Shown here piece by piece: positions 1-10,900 of a DNA stretch of 64,000 nucleotides. Position numbers and translations under genes: made by a program. The notes under the pieces were generated by a model. It did not search any database, was not told the DNA's origin, and saw only the letters and a list, made by a program, of their open reading frames with translations. How positions within the stretch are numbered: the stretch's first letter is position 1; every line of letters begins with the position of its first letter. This DNA comes from Cellulomonas fulva. Its GTDB lineage: Bacteria > Actinomycetota > Actinomycetes > Actinomycetales > Cellulomonadaceae. The stretch covers positions 1,736,001 through 1,800,000 of the forward strand of contig NZ_JAHBOH010000001.1 in the NCBI RefSeq assembly GCF_018531375.1. Reading direction: 5' to 3'.

Positions 1-2
1 CG

Positions 3-248
3 CGCCCGACGATCGTCGTCAAGGTCGGCCGGCTCGAGAACGGCTCCTCCCCGGTGGGCAGGGTCGTCGTGCGGTACGACGGCTGGGTGCGGACCGTGAG
101 CCTGCCGGCGTCGGCGAAGGGCGTCGTCAAGGTGACGCTCGGCAAGACGCGCACCACGGCGCTGAAGGTCAAGGCGACGTTCCAGCCGACCGATACGGCG
201 AACGTGGCTCCCCGCTCGACGTCGTGGATGACCATGACGCCGCGCTGA
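3..248 (+). CDS. C-terminal end of a secreted protein with Ig-like repeats (partial)
   Basis: The reading frame is already open at the left edge of the window and ends at a TGA at 246-248, so only the last 81 residues are visible. They are rich in Val, Thr, Lys and Gly and show the alternating pattern of a beta-sandwich (VVKVGRLENG, GRVVVRYDGW, LKVKATFQPTD). This resembles the Big_3-type Ig-like repeats at the C termini of the secreted GH51 and GH43 proteins further right in the window. The enzyme or function at its N terminus lies outside the window. It is followed directly by a strong hairpin. Coding status is well supported by codon usage and the downstream terminator; function is unknown. 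Confidence 0.65.
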   Translation, partial: RPTIVVKVGRLENGSSPVGRVVVRYDGWVRTVSLPASAKGVVKVTLGKTRTTALKVKATFQPTDTANVAPRSTSWMTMTPR

Positions 249-254
249 GGTGGT

Positions 255-284
255 GCCGCCCTGGGCCCTCGGGCCCAGGGCGGC
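255..284 (+). terminator. Rho-independent-type hairpin
   Basis: A perfect 14-bp GC stem (255-268 with 271-284) and a two-base loop lie 7 bp after the stop of the partial secreted gene. There is no U-tract, as is common in high-GC actinobacteria. Confidence 0.7.
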
Positions 285-455
285 GCCCCCGGGGCGGGTC
301 CGGGCGGGGTCAGGACGACGCCGTGCGGGGCGGTTCGGGGCCCGTCGGGCACGTCGACGGGGTCGCTGGCCCTACGGTACGTAGCAACACACAGGCGGCG
401 CCGCACGGTGCCGCTGGTCCGCGGCGCTCGGCGCCGCCTCATCGGGGAGCAAGTC

Positions 456-1478
456 GTGGCGACTGACACGGGGGCGCGTCCGCCCGCCATGAGCGACGTG
501 GCGCAGGCCGCGGGCGTCTCGCACCAGACGGTCTCGCGCGTGCTCAACGGGCACCCGAGCGTCCGTCCGGAGACGCGCGAGCGGGTCCAGGACGCGATCG
601 CGCGCCTGGGCTACCGGCGAAACAGCGCGGCCCGCGCGCTCGTCACCCGGCGCTCCGACACGCTCGGCGTGGTGACGCCGGCCTCGGCCCTGTACGGCCC
701 GACGAGCACGCTCGTCGCGTTCGAGGAGGCGGCGCGCGAGGCCGGCTGGTACGTCTCGGTCGCGACCATGCGCCGGTTCACCGCGGACTCGATGCGCGCC
801 TCGGTCGAGCACTTCCTGGACCAGGGCGTCGACGCCCTCGTGGTGATCGCCCCGACGCGCGAGGTCGCGCAGGCGGTCTCCGGCCTCGACGTCCCGGTCC
901 CCGTGGTCCTCATCTCCTCCGCGCTCGAGCTGCGGGAGAGCGTCGGCGTCCTGTCGGTCGGCGTCGACCAGCGGCTCGGGGCGCGCCTGGCGACCCGGCA
1001 CCTCCTGGCCCGCGGGCACGAGAGCGTGCTGCACGTCGCCGGCCCGCAGGACTGGTTCGACGCGCAGGACCGGCTCGCCGGGTGGCGCGAGGAGTGCGAG
1101 ACGGCCGGCATCGACGTCCCGGCGCCGATCGTCGCCGGCTGGTCCGCGGACGCGGGCTACCAGGTGGGCCGCGAGCTGGCCGCCGGCGTCCTGCCCGCCG
1201 CGATCTTCGCCGCCAACGACCAGCTCGCGCTCGGGCTCGAGCACGCCTTCTGGGACGCGGGCGTGCGCGTGGGCCAGGACGTCGCGATCGTCGGGTTCGA
1301 CGACGAGGTCGGCTCGGCGCACTACCTGCCGCCCCTGACCACGGTCCGGCAGGACTTCGGGCGCCTGGGCGCCCTCGCCATCGACGTGGTCCGGCAGGCG
1401 CTCGCGGGCGAGACCGGCCAGGAGGCGCCGCGCCTGGTGCCGCCCGAGATCGTGGTCCGGCGCAGCTCCGGCGTCTAG
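456..1478 (+). CDS. LacI family transcriptional regulator
   Basis: A 340-residue LacI/GalR-type regulator. Near the N terminus is the helix-turn-helix and hinge (MSDVAQAAGVSHQTVSRVLN at about residues 12-31, then NGHPSVRPETRERV). A periplasmic-binding-like effector domain follows, ending with the typical IVGFDDEVGSAHYLPPLTTV stretch. I chose the GTG at 456 because GGGGAG lies 6 bp upstream; an ATG at 489 is a possible alternative, and the frame extends upstream to 408 without a good ribosome site. It lies about 100 bp upstream of, and in the same direction as, the GH121-like gene, whose promoter holds a LacI-type operator. It is therefore the best local candidate to bind the TGTGAGCGCTAACA-type sites, but this is inference. 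The effector is presumably L-arabinose or an arabino-oligosaccharide. Confidence 0.9.
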   Translation: MATDTGARPPAMSDVAQAAGVSHQTVSRVLNGHPSVRPETRERVQDAIARLGYRRNSAARALVTRRSDTLGVVTPASALYGPTSTLVAFEEAAREAGWYVSVATMRRFTADSMRASVEHFLDQGVDALVVIAPTREVAQAVSGLDVPVPVVLISSALELRESVGVLSVGVDQRLGARLATRHLLARGHESVLHVAGPQDWFDAQDRLAGWREECETAGIDVPAPIVAGWSADAGYQVGRELAAGVLPAAIFAANDQLALGLEHAFWDAGVRVGQDVAIVGFDDEVGSAHYLPPLTTVRQDFGRLGALAIDVVRQALAGETGQEAPRLVPPEIVVRRSSGV

Positions 1479-1513
1479 TCGTCATCCCGTTCCACCGAAA
1501 AGACCGAAAACCA

Positions 1514-1543
1514 TTGCGGTCGGTGTGAGCGTTCACCTAGAGT
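1514..1543 (+). promoter_or_regulatory. Promoter with LacI-type operator for the GH121-like gene
   Basis: A -35-like TTGCGG (1514-1519) and a -10-like TAGAGT (1538-1543) are 18 bp apart. Between them lies GTGAGCGTTCAC (1525-1536), an imperfect palindrome that is the exact reverse complement of the site at 23381-23392. An operator placed between -35 and -10 would repress. A GAAAACCATT stretch overlapping the -35 also resembles the left part of the inverted repeat at 13585-13602. Confidence 0.6.
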
Positions 1544-1582
1544 CCCCACCACGCACTGTCTCACCGTCGAGAGGTGACTTTC

Positions 1583-4500
1583 GTGGGCACTCGCTCCACC
1601 GCGCCGCAGCCCCGGCGCCGTCCGGTTCTCATCGGACTGTCAACGGTTTCGGCCCTCGTGGCCACCTGCCTCGTCGTCCCGTCGGCCGCGAACGCGGTCC
1701 CGGGTGACGAGGTCCCGCAGGCCTCGCTGGGCTACCCCGCGTTCACGGGGTCCGCCACGCCCGTCCCCGACACGGGGGTGGCCTACACCCCCGGCGGCTA
1801 CCTGGCGAAGGTCTTCGCGGCCGACCAGGCGGCCGGCGCCGGAAGCGCGCCGGGCGACGACTTCTGGCTCGACCGGATGCTCGCGCGCACCGGCCCGATG
1901 TTCGACGGCACGGAGAACGCGGTCGCGTTCACGCGCGGCCGGACGGCCTTCATGAAGACGCACAGCCCCACCGGGCTGGGCTGGCGCGGCGACACCGCGT
2001 ACATCGACACCACGGGCAAGGGCGACGCGTTCGCCTACACCGTGAAGGTCGACGGCGTCGCGACCACCATGCAGGAGCAGAGCGCGCAGCGCCGGCAGAC
2101 CCCGAGCTACTTCCGCTCGGTGTTCACGGGCGGCGGCATCACGCTCACGCAGACCAAGTTCATCACCGACCAGAACGTCATGGTCGCGGACGTCACGGTG
2201 ACCAGCGCGGCCGCGCACACGGTCACGCTCACCGCGACGTCGCCGCACGCGACGCGCGCCGAGGGCGACGAGCTCGTCGGCACCGTCAGCGCGTACAACG
2301 ACCTGACGACGATCTTCCCGCGCCTGTCCGGCGACGGCTTCACCGCGGACGGCACGTCGCTGGTGACGACGCTGGACGTCGCCGCGGGCGGGACCGCCGC
2401 CACCAAGCTGCAGCTCGGCATGATCACCGACGAGAACCCCGCGTCGGCCACCGAGTACCAGCAGTACCGCGAGGCGACCCCGGGCGAGGCGTACACGACG
2501 CACGTCACGGCCTACAACCAGTGGTGGGTCGACAACGTGCCCTACCTGGACACGCCCGAGGACAACATCGACAAGACGCTCTTCTACCGCTGGTGGCTGA
2601 TGCGTTACAACTTCCTCGACGCGGACATCCCGGGCAACGACTACCAGTTCCCGACGTCCATGGAGGGCGTGCTCGGGTACAACAACGCGATCGTCCTCAC
2701 GGTCGGGATGTTCATCGACGACCTGAAGTACTTCCGCGACCCGGCGTACTCCTACGGGCCCGCGGTGTCGGTGGGGGAGACGTCCAAGGGCGGCAAGTTC
2801 GTCGACAACCCCGGGGACCCGGCCAACTGGTCGAACTCCTACACGCAGTACATCACCGAGGCCGCGTGGCGGGCGTACGAGCTGCACGGCGGCCCGGGCG
2901 CGATCGGCGAGACGCTCGGCCGGCACTCGCAGGACGACGTCGAGGGCCTCCTCGAGGCGTACGACGGCAACGACAACGGCCTGATCGAGTACTCGTGGGG
3001 CGCCATGACGGGCAACGACGCCGACGCGGTGTCGTTCCACTGGCGGCCCAACGCGGCCAACATGGACCGCACCGAGAGCGCGTACCTCTACTCCAACGCG
3101 CTCGCGGCGGCGAACTTCTACCGCGAGGCCGGCGACACCGAGGGCGCCGCGACCATGGACGCGCTCGCGCAGCGGGTCAAGGACGCGGTCCTGGAGTACC
3201 TGTGGGAGCCCGCTCGCGAGACGCCCGACCAGGTGGGCCTGTACGGCAACCTGCTCAAGCACCGCATGACCGCCGACGGCGCGCTGAACCCGTGGAAGGA
3301 GATCAACAACTACTACCCGTTCAGCGTGGGCCTGATGCCCAAGCCGGGCGACGCCGACTACGACCAGCCGTACGTGGAGGCGCTGCGCCTGTTCGCGGAC
3401 GCCGACCAGTACCCGGTCTTCCCCTTCTACACGGCGAACCAGGTGGACCAGGCCGACTACGGCGGCCCGGGCTCCAACAACTTCTCGGTCATCAACTCGA
3501 CCGTGTGGTTCCGCATGCTGTCCTCGGTGCTGCGGGACTACCCGCAGGACTACGTCACGCCGGAGATGTACAAGCAGCTCCTGTACTGGAACGCGTGGGC
3601 GCACTACCAGAACGGTGACAACCGCCTGCCGAACCAGAACGAGTTCTGGTCCAACGGCTCGGCGGAGGACGGCGGCTCGATCGGCTACCGCTCCTGGATC
3701 CACCACACGATCCTCGGCGCCACCAACTTCACGGTGATCGAGGACTCGATGGGCCTGCGCTCGCGGTCCGACGCCAAGATCGAGCTGGACCCGATCGACA
3801 TCGACTGGCCGTACTTCACCGCGGACAACATCCGCTACCACGACCGCGACCTCGCGGTGGTGTGGGACGAGGACGGCACGCACTACGGCGACGACGTCCC
3901 GGCCGGCTACTCGGTCTACCTCGACGGCGAGCTCGCGTTCACGGTCTCCGACCTGGCGCACGTCCTGTACGACCCGGCGACGGGCGACGTGCAGGTCCTC
4001 GAGGGCGACGCGACCGTGGTGACCGCGAACGACGAGGCCCTCGCGACCTCGTCGGACATCCGGTACGCCGACGACGACCGCGTGGTGGACCTGTTCGCCA
4101 AGGCGGGCACGGACATCACGACGGCGACGACCGGCGCGGCCGACCTGGCGCGCGGCGCGGACGTCACGGCCACCTACTCGGCCTCGGGCCGGGCGGCGTC
4201 CGGCGCGGTCGACGGCTCCACGGCCAACGAGCCGTTCTGGGGCACGGCCGGCTCGCCGAACGCGACCGACCAGCTCGTCGTCGACCTCGGCGAGGAGCAG
4301 GCGGTCGACGAGGTGCGGCTGTACTTCTACAAGTCGTCGACCACCGCGACCGTCCAGGGCTACGCCCTGCCGCAGGTCTACGGCCTCGAGTACGACGACG
4401 GCGGCGAGTGGGTGCCGGTCGACGACCAGGCCCGCACGCCCGCCTACGTCACCGCCAACGGCAACGTGGTCCGGTTCCCGTCGGTCACGACGAGCAAGGT

Positions 4501-7500
4501 GCGGCTCACGGTCAAGCACGCCGCGGGTGCCCGCACGGGGCTCAAGGAGATCCAGGTCCGCTCGACGGGCGAGGAGGCTCCCGCGTCGACGAACGTGGCG
4601 CCGCAGGTCAAGGCGTACCTCGACACCACCTTCTCGCAGCCGTCGCAGGCCCGGGTCATCGGCACGGTCTCCGACGACGGCCTGCCGTCGATCGACCTGA
4701 CCTCGCGCTGGTCGGTCGTGGACGCGCCCGAGGGCGGCGAGGCGATCTTCGCCAGCCCGTCGTCGGCCACCACGGTCGTGCAGTTCACGGCCGAGGGCCG
4801 GTACGTGCTGCGGCTGACCGTGGACGACGGCGAGCTCACCACGACCAAGGACGTCACGGTCGACGCGACGCTCGGCGACACCGCCAAGGTCAACGTCGCG
4901 CTCGACGCCACCGCGTCCGCGTCGCGGGTCACCGGGTGGAACTCGGTGGCCGCGATCAACGACGGCAACGCGCCCTACCCGGTCTCGGCCGAGTCGGACG
5001 CGTGGGGCACGTGGGGCACGGCCGCGACCAACAACGCGTACACGGCCACGCTGACCTGGGACGACCCGGTCCGCGTCGACGAGTCGCGCATCCTGTTCCA
5101 CAGCAACGGCGCGAGCGACGGCGTGCTGCCGCCCGCGTCGTGGAAGCTCGAGTACCTCGACGGGACCACGTGGCGCGACGTGCCGAACCCGAGCACGTAC
5201 GGCACCACCGCCGGGGTGTTCAACGCGGTCACGCACGACCCGGTGACCACCACGGCGATCCGGGCCACGCTCGTGCGCCGCGGCGCGTCGTACCCCGGCA
5301 TCATCGAGTGGCAGGCGCTCGCGGAGGCCCCGACCTCGGTCGAGGACGTCGCGGTGCGCACCACGCCCGGCACCGCCCCGGAGCTCCCGGAGCAGGTCGA
5401 GATCGTCTACGCCGACGGGACCCGGGCGCAGGCCCCGGTCTCCTGGCAGGCCGTCGACCCGGCGCAGTACGCCGGTGAGGGCTCGTTCACGGTGCTCGGC
5501 TTCGTCGACGGCACCTCGCAGCTCGCCCGGGCGACCGTGTGGGTGCGTGAGGTCACGGCGGTGCAGATCAACACGTTCGACGCGGTCGACGTGTCCACGC
5601 GCCGCAACGTCGCCCCGTCCCTGCCGGCCCGCGTCGTCGCGGTCTACAACGACGGCGGTCAGGCCTCCCTGCCCGTGACGTGGGACGCGGTCGACCCCGC
5701 CGACTACGCGACGGTCGGGACCTTCGAGGTCGAGGGCACGGTCGAGGGCACGGACAAGCGTCCGGTCGCCACGGTCACGGTCCTCGCGACCGCGGACCAG
5801 GCGCCGGTCGTCACGATCGCCACCGACCCGGCGATGCCGGCGTCCACCTGGTTCGACGGCCCGGTCGAGGTCACGGTCACCGCGACCGACGACGAGACCG
5901 CGGACCCGGCGATCGAGGTCCAGACCGGTGGTGACTGGACGCCGTACGACGGCCCGGTCACGGTCGACGCGGAGGGCAGCACCACCGTGCGCGCCCGTGC
6001 CACGGACGACGACGGCCTGGTCTCGAGCGTGCAGACGCTCGTGGTCAACATCGACACGGTCGCCCCGGTGGTGGCTGCGGCGTTCGAGCCCGAGGCCCGA
6101 CGCCTCACGCTCACGGCGACCGAGGGCGGCTCCGGCCTCGCGTCGGTCGAGTACCGCGTGGGTGAGGGCGCCTGGCGGACCTACACGGGAGCCGTCACGC
6201 TGACGGACGCCGCGACGGTCACCTACCGCGCCACGGACAAGGCCGGCAACGTGTCCGACGAGGCGACGACCGAGGTCCCCGAGCGCGAGCCCGGCCAGTC
6301 GGTCAACGTCGCGCCCAACGCGACCGCGTCGGTCTCCGGCACCACGTCGTGGAACCGCGCGGCGGGCGTCAACGACGGCGTCGACACGGTCCCGGTGACC
6401 TCGCAGGCCTCGGCCTGGGGCACCTTCGGGATCACCGGCGCCACGCAGTGGGCCCAGCTCACGTGGGACGAGCCCGTCACGGTCGACACCTCCAAGGTGC
6501 TGTTCTTCGACGACGGCGGGGGCATGGAGATCCCCGCGTCGTGGACGCTGCAGTACCTCGACGGCGAGGACTGGGTCGACGTGCCGAACCCGTCGGGCTT
6601 CACGACCACGGAGAACGAGTACGACGTCGTCACGCACGACCCGGTGACCACCACCGCGCTGCGGGCCACGCTCACCAAGGGAGCGTCCGGCTACGTGGGG
6701 ATCGTCGAGTGGCAGGTGCTGGACGTGGCGCCGTCGGGCGTCGAGGTGGACGTGCCGACCGGTCCGGTGCTGGCAGGCACCGGGTTCCCGGTGACGCTCG
6801 TCGGCGGCACGCCGGACACGGACTACACGGTCACGCTCGAGCCGGGCGGCACCGCCCTCGGCACGCTCACGACCGACGCGTCCGGCAACGGCGTGCTGCA
6901 CACCGCGGCGCTGCCCGAGCGGCTCGAGGGCGGCGACTACACGGTCCGGCTGACCGCCGGCAGCGAGGTCCACGAGGCCGCGCTCGTCGTCGAGGCGGCC
7001 GACCTGCCGCCGCTGCCCGAGCTGGTCGAGGCGGGCACGGTCACGGTCACGGGGACGGCCACGGTGGGCTCGACGCTCACCGCGACGCCGGCCGGCTGGG
7101 GTCCCGAGGGCGTCGAGTACGCCTACCAGTGGTTCGCCGACGGCTCGATCGTCGCCGGTGCCACGTCGGCCACCCTGCCCCTCAAGGGCGCCCAGGCGGG
7201 CGCGACGATCGTGGCCCGGGTGACCGGGTTCGCGGACGGCATGGTCTCCGCCTCGGTGGAGTCCGCGCCGGTCGGTCCGGTGGCCGCCGGCGCCCTGAAG
7301 ACCGGGAAGGTCACGGTCAAGGGCACGGCCAAGGTCGGCGTGAAGCTGACGGCGACCACGTCCGGCTGGGTCAAGGGCACCTCGCTCGCGTACCGCTGGA
7401 AGGTCAACGGCGCGGTGGTGCCGGGGGCGACGAAGGCGGCGTTCACGCCGCGGCCCGTCGACCGGGGCAAGAAGGTCGTCGCGCAGGTCCGGGGGTCGCT

Positions 7501-7828
7501 GCCGGGCTACACGACGACGGCCTGGGTCTCCTCGGCCGCCACCGCCAAGGTCGCCACGGGCACGTTCCGCGCCCCGCGGCCGTCGATCACGGGGACCGCG
7601 AAGGCGGGCGCCGTGCTCAAGGTGAAGGTCGGGTCCTGGACCCCGGCGCCGACGACGCTGCGCTACCGCTGGTCGGTGAACGGCACGCCGGTCTCCTGGG
7701 CCACCAAGCCCAGCTACACCGTCCGCGCCGCGGACAAGGGCAAGAAGATCACCGTCACGGTGACCGGCTCGCGCACCGGCTACACGACGAGGAGCGCGAC
7801 CTCCTCGCCGGTGACCGTCGCGCGCTGA
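1583..7828 (+). CDS. Giant secreted GH121-like beta-L-arabinobiosidase with Ig-like and F5/8C modules
   Basis: A secreted protein of about 2081 residues. A signal peptide (Arg-rich, then VLIGLSTVSALVATCLVVPSA) is followed by a beta-sandwich and an (alpha/alpha)6-type catalytic region at about residues 310-740. Three F5/8C-like carbohydrate-binding domains lie at about 850-1000, 1100-1250 and 1570-1715. Between and after them are a PKD-like domain, two Big_4 Ig-like domains (about 1250-1400), Ig/OmpL47-like segments, and three C-terminal repeats of about 88 residues. Candidate catalytic Glu residues are E361 (in MEGVLGYNN), E498 (in MDRTESAYLY) and E687 (in NQNEFWSNG); their spacing is close to the three essential Glu residues I recall for Bifidobacterium HypBA2, the GH121 founder. 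GH121 enzymes release beta-Ara2 from hydroxyproline-linked arabino-oligosaccharides, which fits the GH127 genes nearby. GH142 or another MGH1-like family remains possible. Start GTG 1583 is preferred over 1574 because GAGAGG lies 8 bp upstream. Confidence 0.75.
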   Translation: MGTRSTAPQPRRRPVLIGLSTVSALVATCLVVPSAANAVPGDEVPQASLGYPAFTGSATPVPDTGVAYTPGGYLAKVFAADQAAGAGSAPGDDFWLDRMLARTGPMFDGTENAVAFTRGRTAFMKTHSPTGLGWRGDTAYIDTTGKGDAFAYTVKVDGVATTMQEQSAQRRQTPSYFRSVFTGGGITLTQTKFITDQNVMVADVTVTSAAAHTVTLTATSPHATRAEGDELVGTVSAYNDLTTIFPRLSGDGFTADGTSLVTTLDVAAGGTAATKLQLGMITDENPASATEYQQYREATPGEAYTTHVTAYNQWWVDNVPYLDTPEDNIDKTLFYRWWLMRYNFLDADIPGNDYQFPTSMEGVLGYNNAIVLTVGMFIDDLKYFRDPAYSYGPAVSVGETSKGGKFVDNPGDPANWSNSYTQYITEAAWRAYELHGGPGAIGETLGRHSQDDVEGLLEAYDGNDNGLIEYSWGAMTGNDADAVSFHWRPNAANMDRTESAYLYSNALAAANFYREAGDTEGAATMDALAQRVKDAVLEYLWEPARETPDQVGLYGNLLKHRMTADGALNPWKEINNYYPFSVGLMPKPGDADYDQPYVEALRLFADADQYPVFPFYTANQVDQADYGGPGSNNFSVINSTVWFRMLSSVLRDYPQDYVTPEMYKQLLYWNAWAHYQNGDNRLPNQNEFWSNGSAEDGGSIGYRSWIHHTILGATNFTVIEDSMGLRSRSDAKIELDPIDIDWPYFTADNIRYHDRDLAVVWDEDGTHYGDDVPAGYSVYLDGELAFTVSDLAHVLYDPATGDVQVLEGDATVVTANDEALATSSDIRYADDDRVVDLFAKAGTDITTATTGAADLARGADVTATYSASGRAASGAVDGSTANEPFWGTAGSPNATDQLVVDLGEEQAVDEVRLYFYKSSTTATVQGYALPQVYGLEYDDGGEWVPVDDQARTPAYVTANGNVVRFPSVTTSKVRLTVKHAAGARTGLKEIQVRSTGEEAPASTNVAPQVKAYLDTTFSQPSQARVIGTVSDDGLPSIDLTSRWSVVDAPEGGEAIFASPSSATTVVQFTAEGRYVLRLTVDDGELTTTKDVTVDATLGDTAKVNVALDATASASRVTGWNSVAAINDGNAPYPVSAESDAWGTWGTAATNNAYTATLTWDDPVRVDESRILFHSNGASDGVLPPASWKLEYLDGTTWRDVPNPSTYGTTAGVFNAVTHDPVTTTAIRATLVRRGASYPGIIEWQALAEAPTSVEDVAVRTTPGTAPELPEQVEIVYADGTRAQAPVSWQAVDPAQYAGEGSFTVLGFVDGTSQLARATVWVREVTAVQINTFDAVDVSTRRNVAPSLPARVVAVYNDGGQASLPVTWDAVDPADYATVGTFEVEGTVEGTDKRPVATVTVLATADQAPVVTIATDPAMPASTWFDGPVEVTVTATDDETADPAIEVQTGGDWTPYDGPVTVDAEGSTTVRARATDDDGLVSSVQTLVVNIDTVAPVVAAAFEPEARRLTLTATEGGSGLASVEYRVGEGAWRTYTGAVTLTDAATVTYRATDKAGNVSDEATTEVPEREPGQSVNVAPNATASVSGTTSWNRAAGVNDGVDTVPVTSQASAWGTFGITGATQWAQLTWDEPVTVDTSKVLFFDDGGGMEIPASWTLQYLDGEDWVDVPNPSGFTTTENEYDVVTHDPVTTTALRATLTKGASGYVGIVEWQVLDVAPSGVEVDVPTGPVLAGTGFPVTLVGGTPDTDYTVTLEPGGTALGTLTTDASGNGVLHTAALPERLEGGDYTVRLTAGSEVHEAALVVEAADLPPLPELVEAGTVTVTGTATVGSTLTATPAGWGPEGVEYAYQWFADGSIVAGATSATLPLKGAQAGATIVARVTGFADGMVSASVESAPVGPVAAGALKTGKVTVKGTAKVGVKLTATTSGWVKGTSLAYRWKVNGAVVPGATKAAFTPRPVDRGKKVVAQVRGSLPGYTTTAWVSSAATAKVATGTFRAPRPSITGTAKAGAVLKVKVGSWTPAPTTLRYRWSVNGTPVSWATKPSYTVRAADKGKKITVTVTGSRTGYTTRSATSSPVTVAR

Positions 7829-7834
7829 CCGACG

Positions 7835-7868
7835 CGGGCGGCCGCCGGTGCTCCGGCGGCCGCCCGCT
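7835..7868 (+). terminator. Strong hairpin after the GH121-like gene
   Basis: A perfect 15-bp stem (7835-7849 with 7854-7868) with a TGCT loop lies 6 bp after the stop codon. It separates the GH121-like gene from the GH43 gene, which suggests they are not simply one transcript. Confidence 0.75.
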
Positions 7869-7972
7869 CGCTCGTCGTGCCCGCAGCTCTACCCGCAGCT
7901 CTCCCGGGGCCTGACCCCGAGGCCTCGCTCCGTCCCCCGCACGCCCAGCCGAAGGACAAGGTGGTTCTCCGC

Positions 7973-10900
7973 ATGGCTCTCCCGACCTGGCGGCGCGGCT
8001 CGACCGCCGCCCTCACGACCCTCGCGCTCGTCGTGACGGGCGCGCTCACCGCCGCCCCCGCGCTCGCGGCCGACCCGCCCGCGCCCACCCGCACGATCAC
8101 GTCGCCGGGCAACCCGATCATCGCCGACGGCTCGCTCTACACCGCCGACGCGGCGCCGCTCGTCGGCGCGGACGGGCGCCTGTACGTCTACACCGGCCAC
8201 GACGAGGCGGCGCCCCAGCAGGGCGGCTTCGTCATGCACGACTACGAGATCCTGGCGACCGACGACGTCGAGTCGGGCGAGTGGGACGTCTACGAGCACG
8301 CCATGGACCCGGGCGAGGTCTTCGACTGGACGAGCGGCAACGCCGCCTACGCGGGCCAGGCGACCATCGGCGCGGACGGGCGGTACTACTGGTACGCGCC
8401 GGTCGAGACGACCGACACCTCGATGGCCAACCGCATGGCGATCGGCGTCGCCGTGTCCGACTCGCCGGTCGGCCCGTGGGAGGACGCGATCGGCGCGCCG
8501 CTGGTGACCTGGGCGGACGTGTTCGGCTCGTCCGCGAACGGCCAGGAGGTCATCGACCCGCACGTCTTCACGGACGTCGACGGCTCGGTGTACCTGTACT
8601 GGGGCTCGTGGAGCGTCGCGCGCGTCACCAAGCTCAAGACCAACATGGTCGAGCGGGACGGCGCGATCTCGACGATCTCCGGGCTGACCTCGTTCTACGA
8701 GGCGCCGTGGGTGTTCGAGCGCGGCGGCACCTACTACATGCTCTACGACTGGAAGCAGGGCGGCTCGTCCTGCACGCCGTCGAACTACCAGGCCTGCATC
8801 GGCTACGCGACGGCGTCCTCCCCGATGGGCCCGTGGACCTACCGGGGCATCATCCTGTCCGGCACGTCGGCGACGACCGTGCACCCGTCGATGATCGAGC
8901 ACGACGGCACCTGGTACATCACGTACCACACCAAGGACGCCGTGGGCGGCGGTCACTTCCGCCGGTCGGTCGCGATCGACCAGGTGCAGTGGGACGGCAC
9001 GACGATCCTGCCCGTGCAGCAGACGCGCCGTGACGACCCGGCGTACCGCCTCACGACGAACGTCGCGCTGGGCGCCCAGGTGTCCGCGTCCTTCACCGAG
9101 CAGCCCCCGATGCGCACCACCGCTGTCAACGACGGCTTCCGCGCGACCACCGCGCTGCTGCCGCCCGACCAGTGGGGGAACTACCGCGGCACGACGAGCT
9201 CGAACGAGACGGACTGGCTGTCCTACCAGTGGCAGGCGCCCGTGCGCGTCGACTCCGTCGGCATCCAGTTCCACCAGGACTCCAACTGGATCCGCCCGCC
9301 CGCGTCCTGGAAGCTCGAGTACCTCGACGCCGCGGGCGACTGGCAGCCCGTGCCTGGCGCCACCTACCCGACGACGGTCAACACCTGGCTCACGGTCGAC
9401 TTCGACGCGATCACGACGACCGCGCTGCGGGCGACCTTCGCGGGCCGCGCGAGCGGTGCGTACTTCAACTCCGTCGCGGTCTCCGAGTGGGAGGTCTACG
9501 CGGTCCAGCCGACGGCGGTCGCGCCGATCTCGGTGAGCACCACGCCGGGCGTCGCCCCCGAGCTGCCCCCGGCGGCGCGGATCACGGTCGACGGCGAGGA
9601 GCTGTGGGCTCCGGTGAGCTGGCTCGCGGTCGACCCCGCCGACTACGCGACCGAGGGCACCTTCACGGTCCAGGGCCGAGCGCTGGGCTACGCCGACGCG
9701 CTGGTCGAGGCCACGGTCGTCGTCGACGAGGACGCCACGACGACCCCGCCGACCGACGACGAGGCGCCCACCGTCTCGATCTCGGTCTCGGGCACGTCCG
9801 GCAAGGACGGCTGGTACTCCTCGAACGTCACGGCGCGCGTGCGCGCCGAGGACGCCGTCGACTACCTCACGGACGTCTCGACGAAGGTCGGCGACGGCGC
9901 GTGGACCACGACGAGCGGCGTGCGCTACGCGGACGCCACCATCACCGCATCGGGCACGACGACGATCTCCGGCAAGGCCGAGGACTCGTCGGGCAACACC
10001 TCCGCCGAGGTGAGCCGCACGGTCAAGATCGACAAGGTCGCGCCCGTCGTGACCGCGACGCTCGACGCCGACGCGCGCACGGTCACCATCACCGCGACCG
10101 ACGCGCTCTCGGGCGTCGACGCGATCGAGTACCGGTTCGACGGCGCCGGCGCGTGGCAGACCGCCACCGCGGGTACGCCGGTCGCGGCACCCGACGGCCT
10201 GCCGCACCAGCTGGTGCACCGCGTGCGCGACGTCGCGGGCAACACCGTCACCGGCACCACGACGATCCCGCTCGACGAGGACGCCGAGCTCACCGGCAAC
10301 GTGGCGAAGTACGCCACGGCGTCGGCGTCGTTCACGGCGGGCTGGGAGAACGTCAACGGGCTCAACGACGGCACCAACGACCTGTTCGAGGACGCCGCGG
10401 CCAAGTACGGCTCGCAGTGGGGGACGTGGCCCCAGGTCGGCGAGCAGACCGCCCGCCTGACCTGGTCGTTCGACGTGAGCGTCGACTCGGTGGGCGTGTG
10501 GTGGTTCCGCGACAGCCCGGACACCGCGAACGCCGGCATGATCCCGCCCTCGTCCTGGGTGCTGCAGTACCTCGACGCCGACGGCACCACGTGGCGCGAG
10601 GTCACGCTCGACGAGGGTGCGACCTACGGCCGGACCGGCACGGGCTTCGACCGCGTCGACTTCGAGCCGGTCACCACCCGCGCGCTGCGGATCGTCGCGC
10701 AGTCCTGGGGGAGCGCCGAGGGCGGGGGCTCGACGGGCATCCGCGAGTGGCAGGTCGTCGCGGCCGCGGGTGAGGAGCCCGTGGGCGTCACGCCCACGGC
10801 GCCGACCTTCACCGAGGCGCTCGAGTGCGTCGCCGGCGTGCCCGAGGCCGCCACCGTCGTCGTCCCCGACGTCGAGGGCGTGGTCTACCGGGTGGACGGC

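Noticed and set aside
1640..6973. Minus-strand open frame of about 1777 codons opposite the GH121-like gene
   Set aside because: Same artefact of GC-rich codons. The plus-strand frame has a signal peptide and recognisable domains; the minus frame has none.
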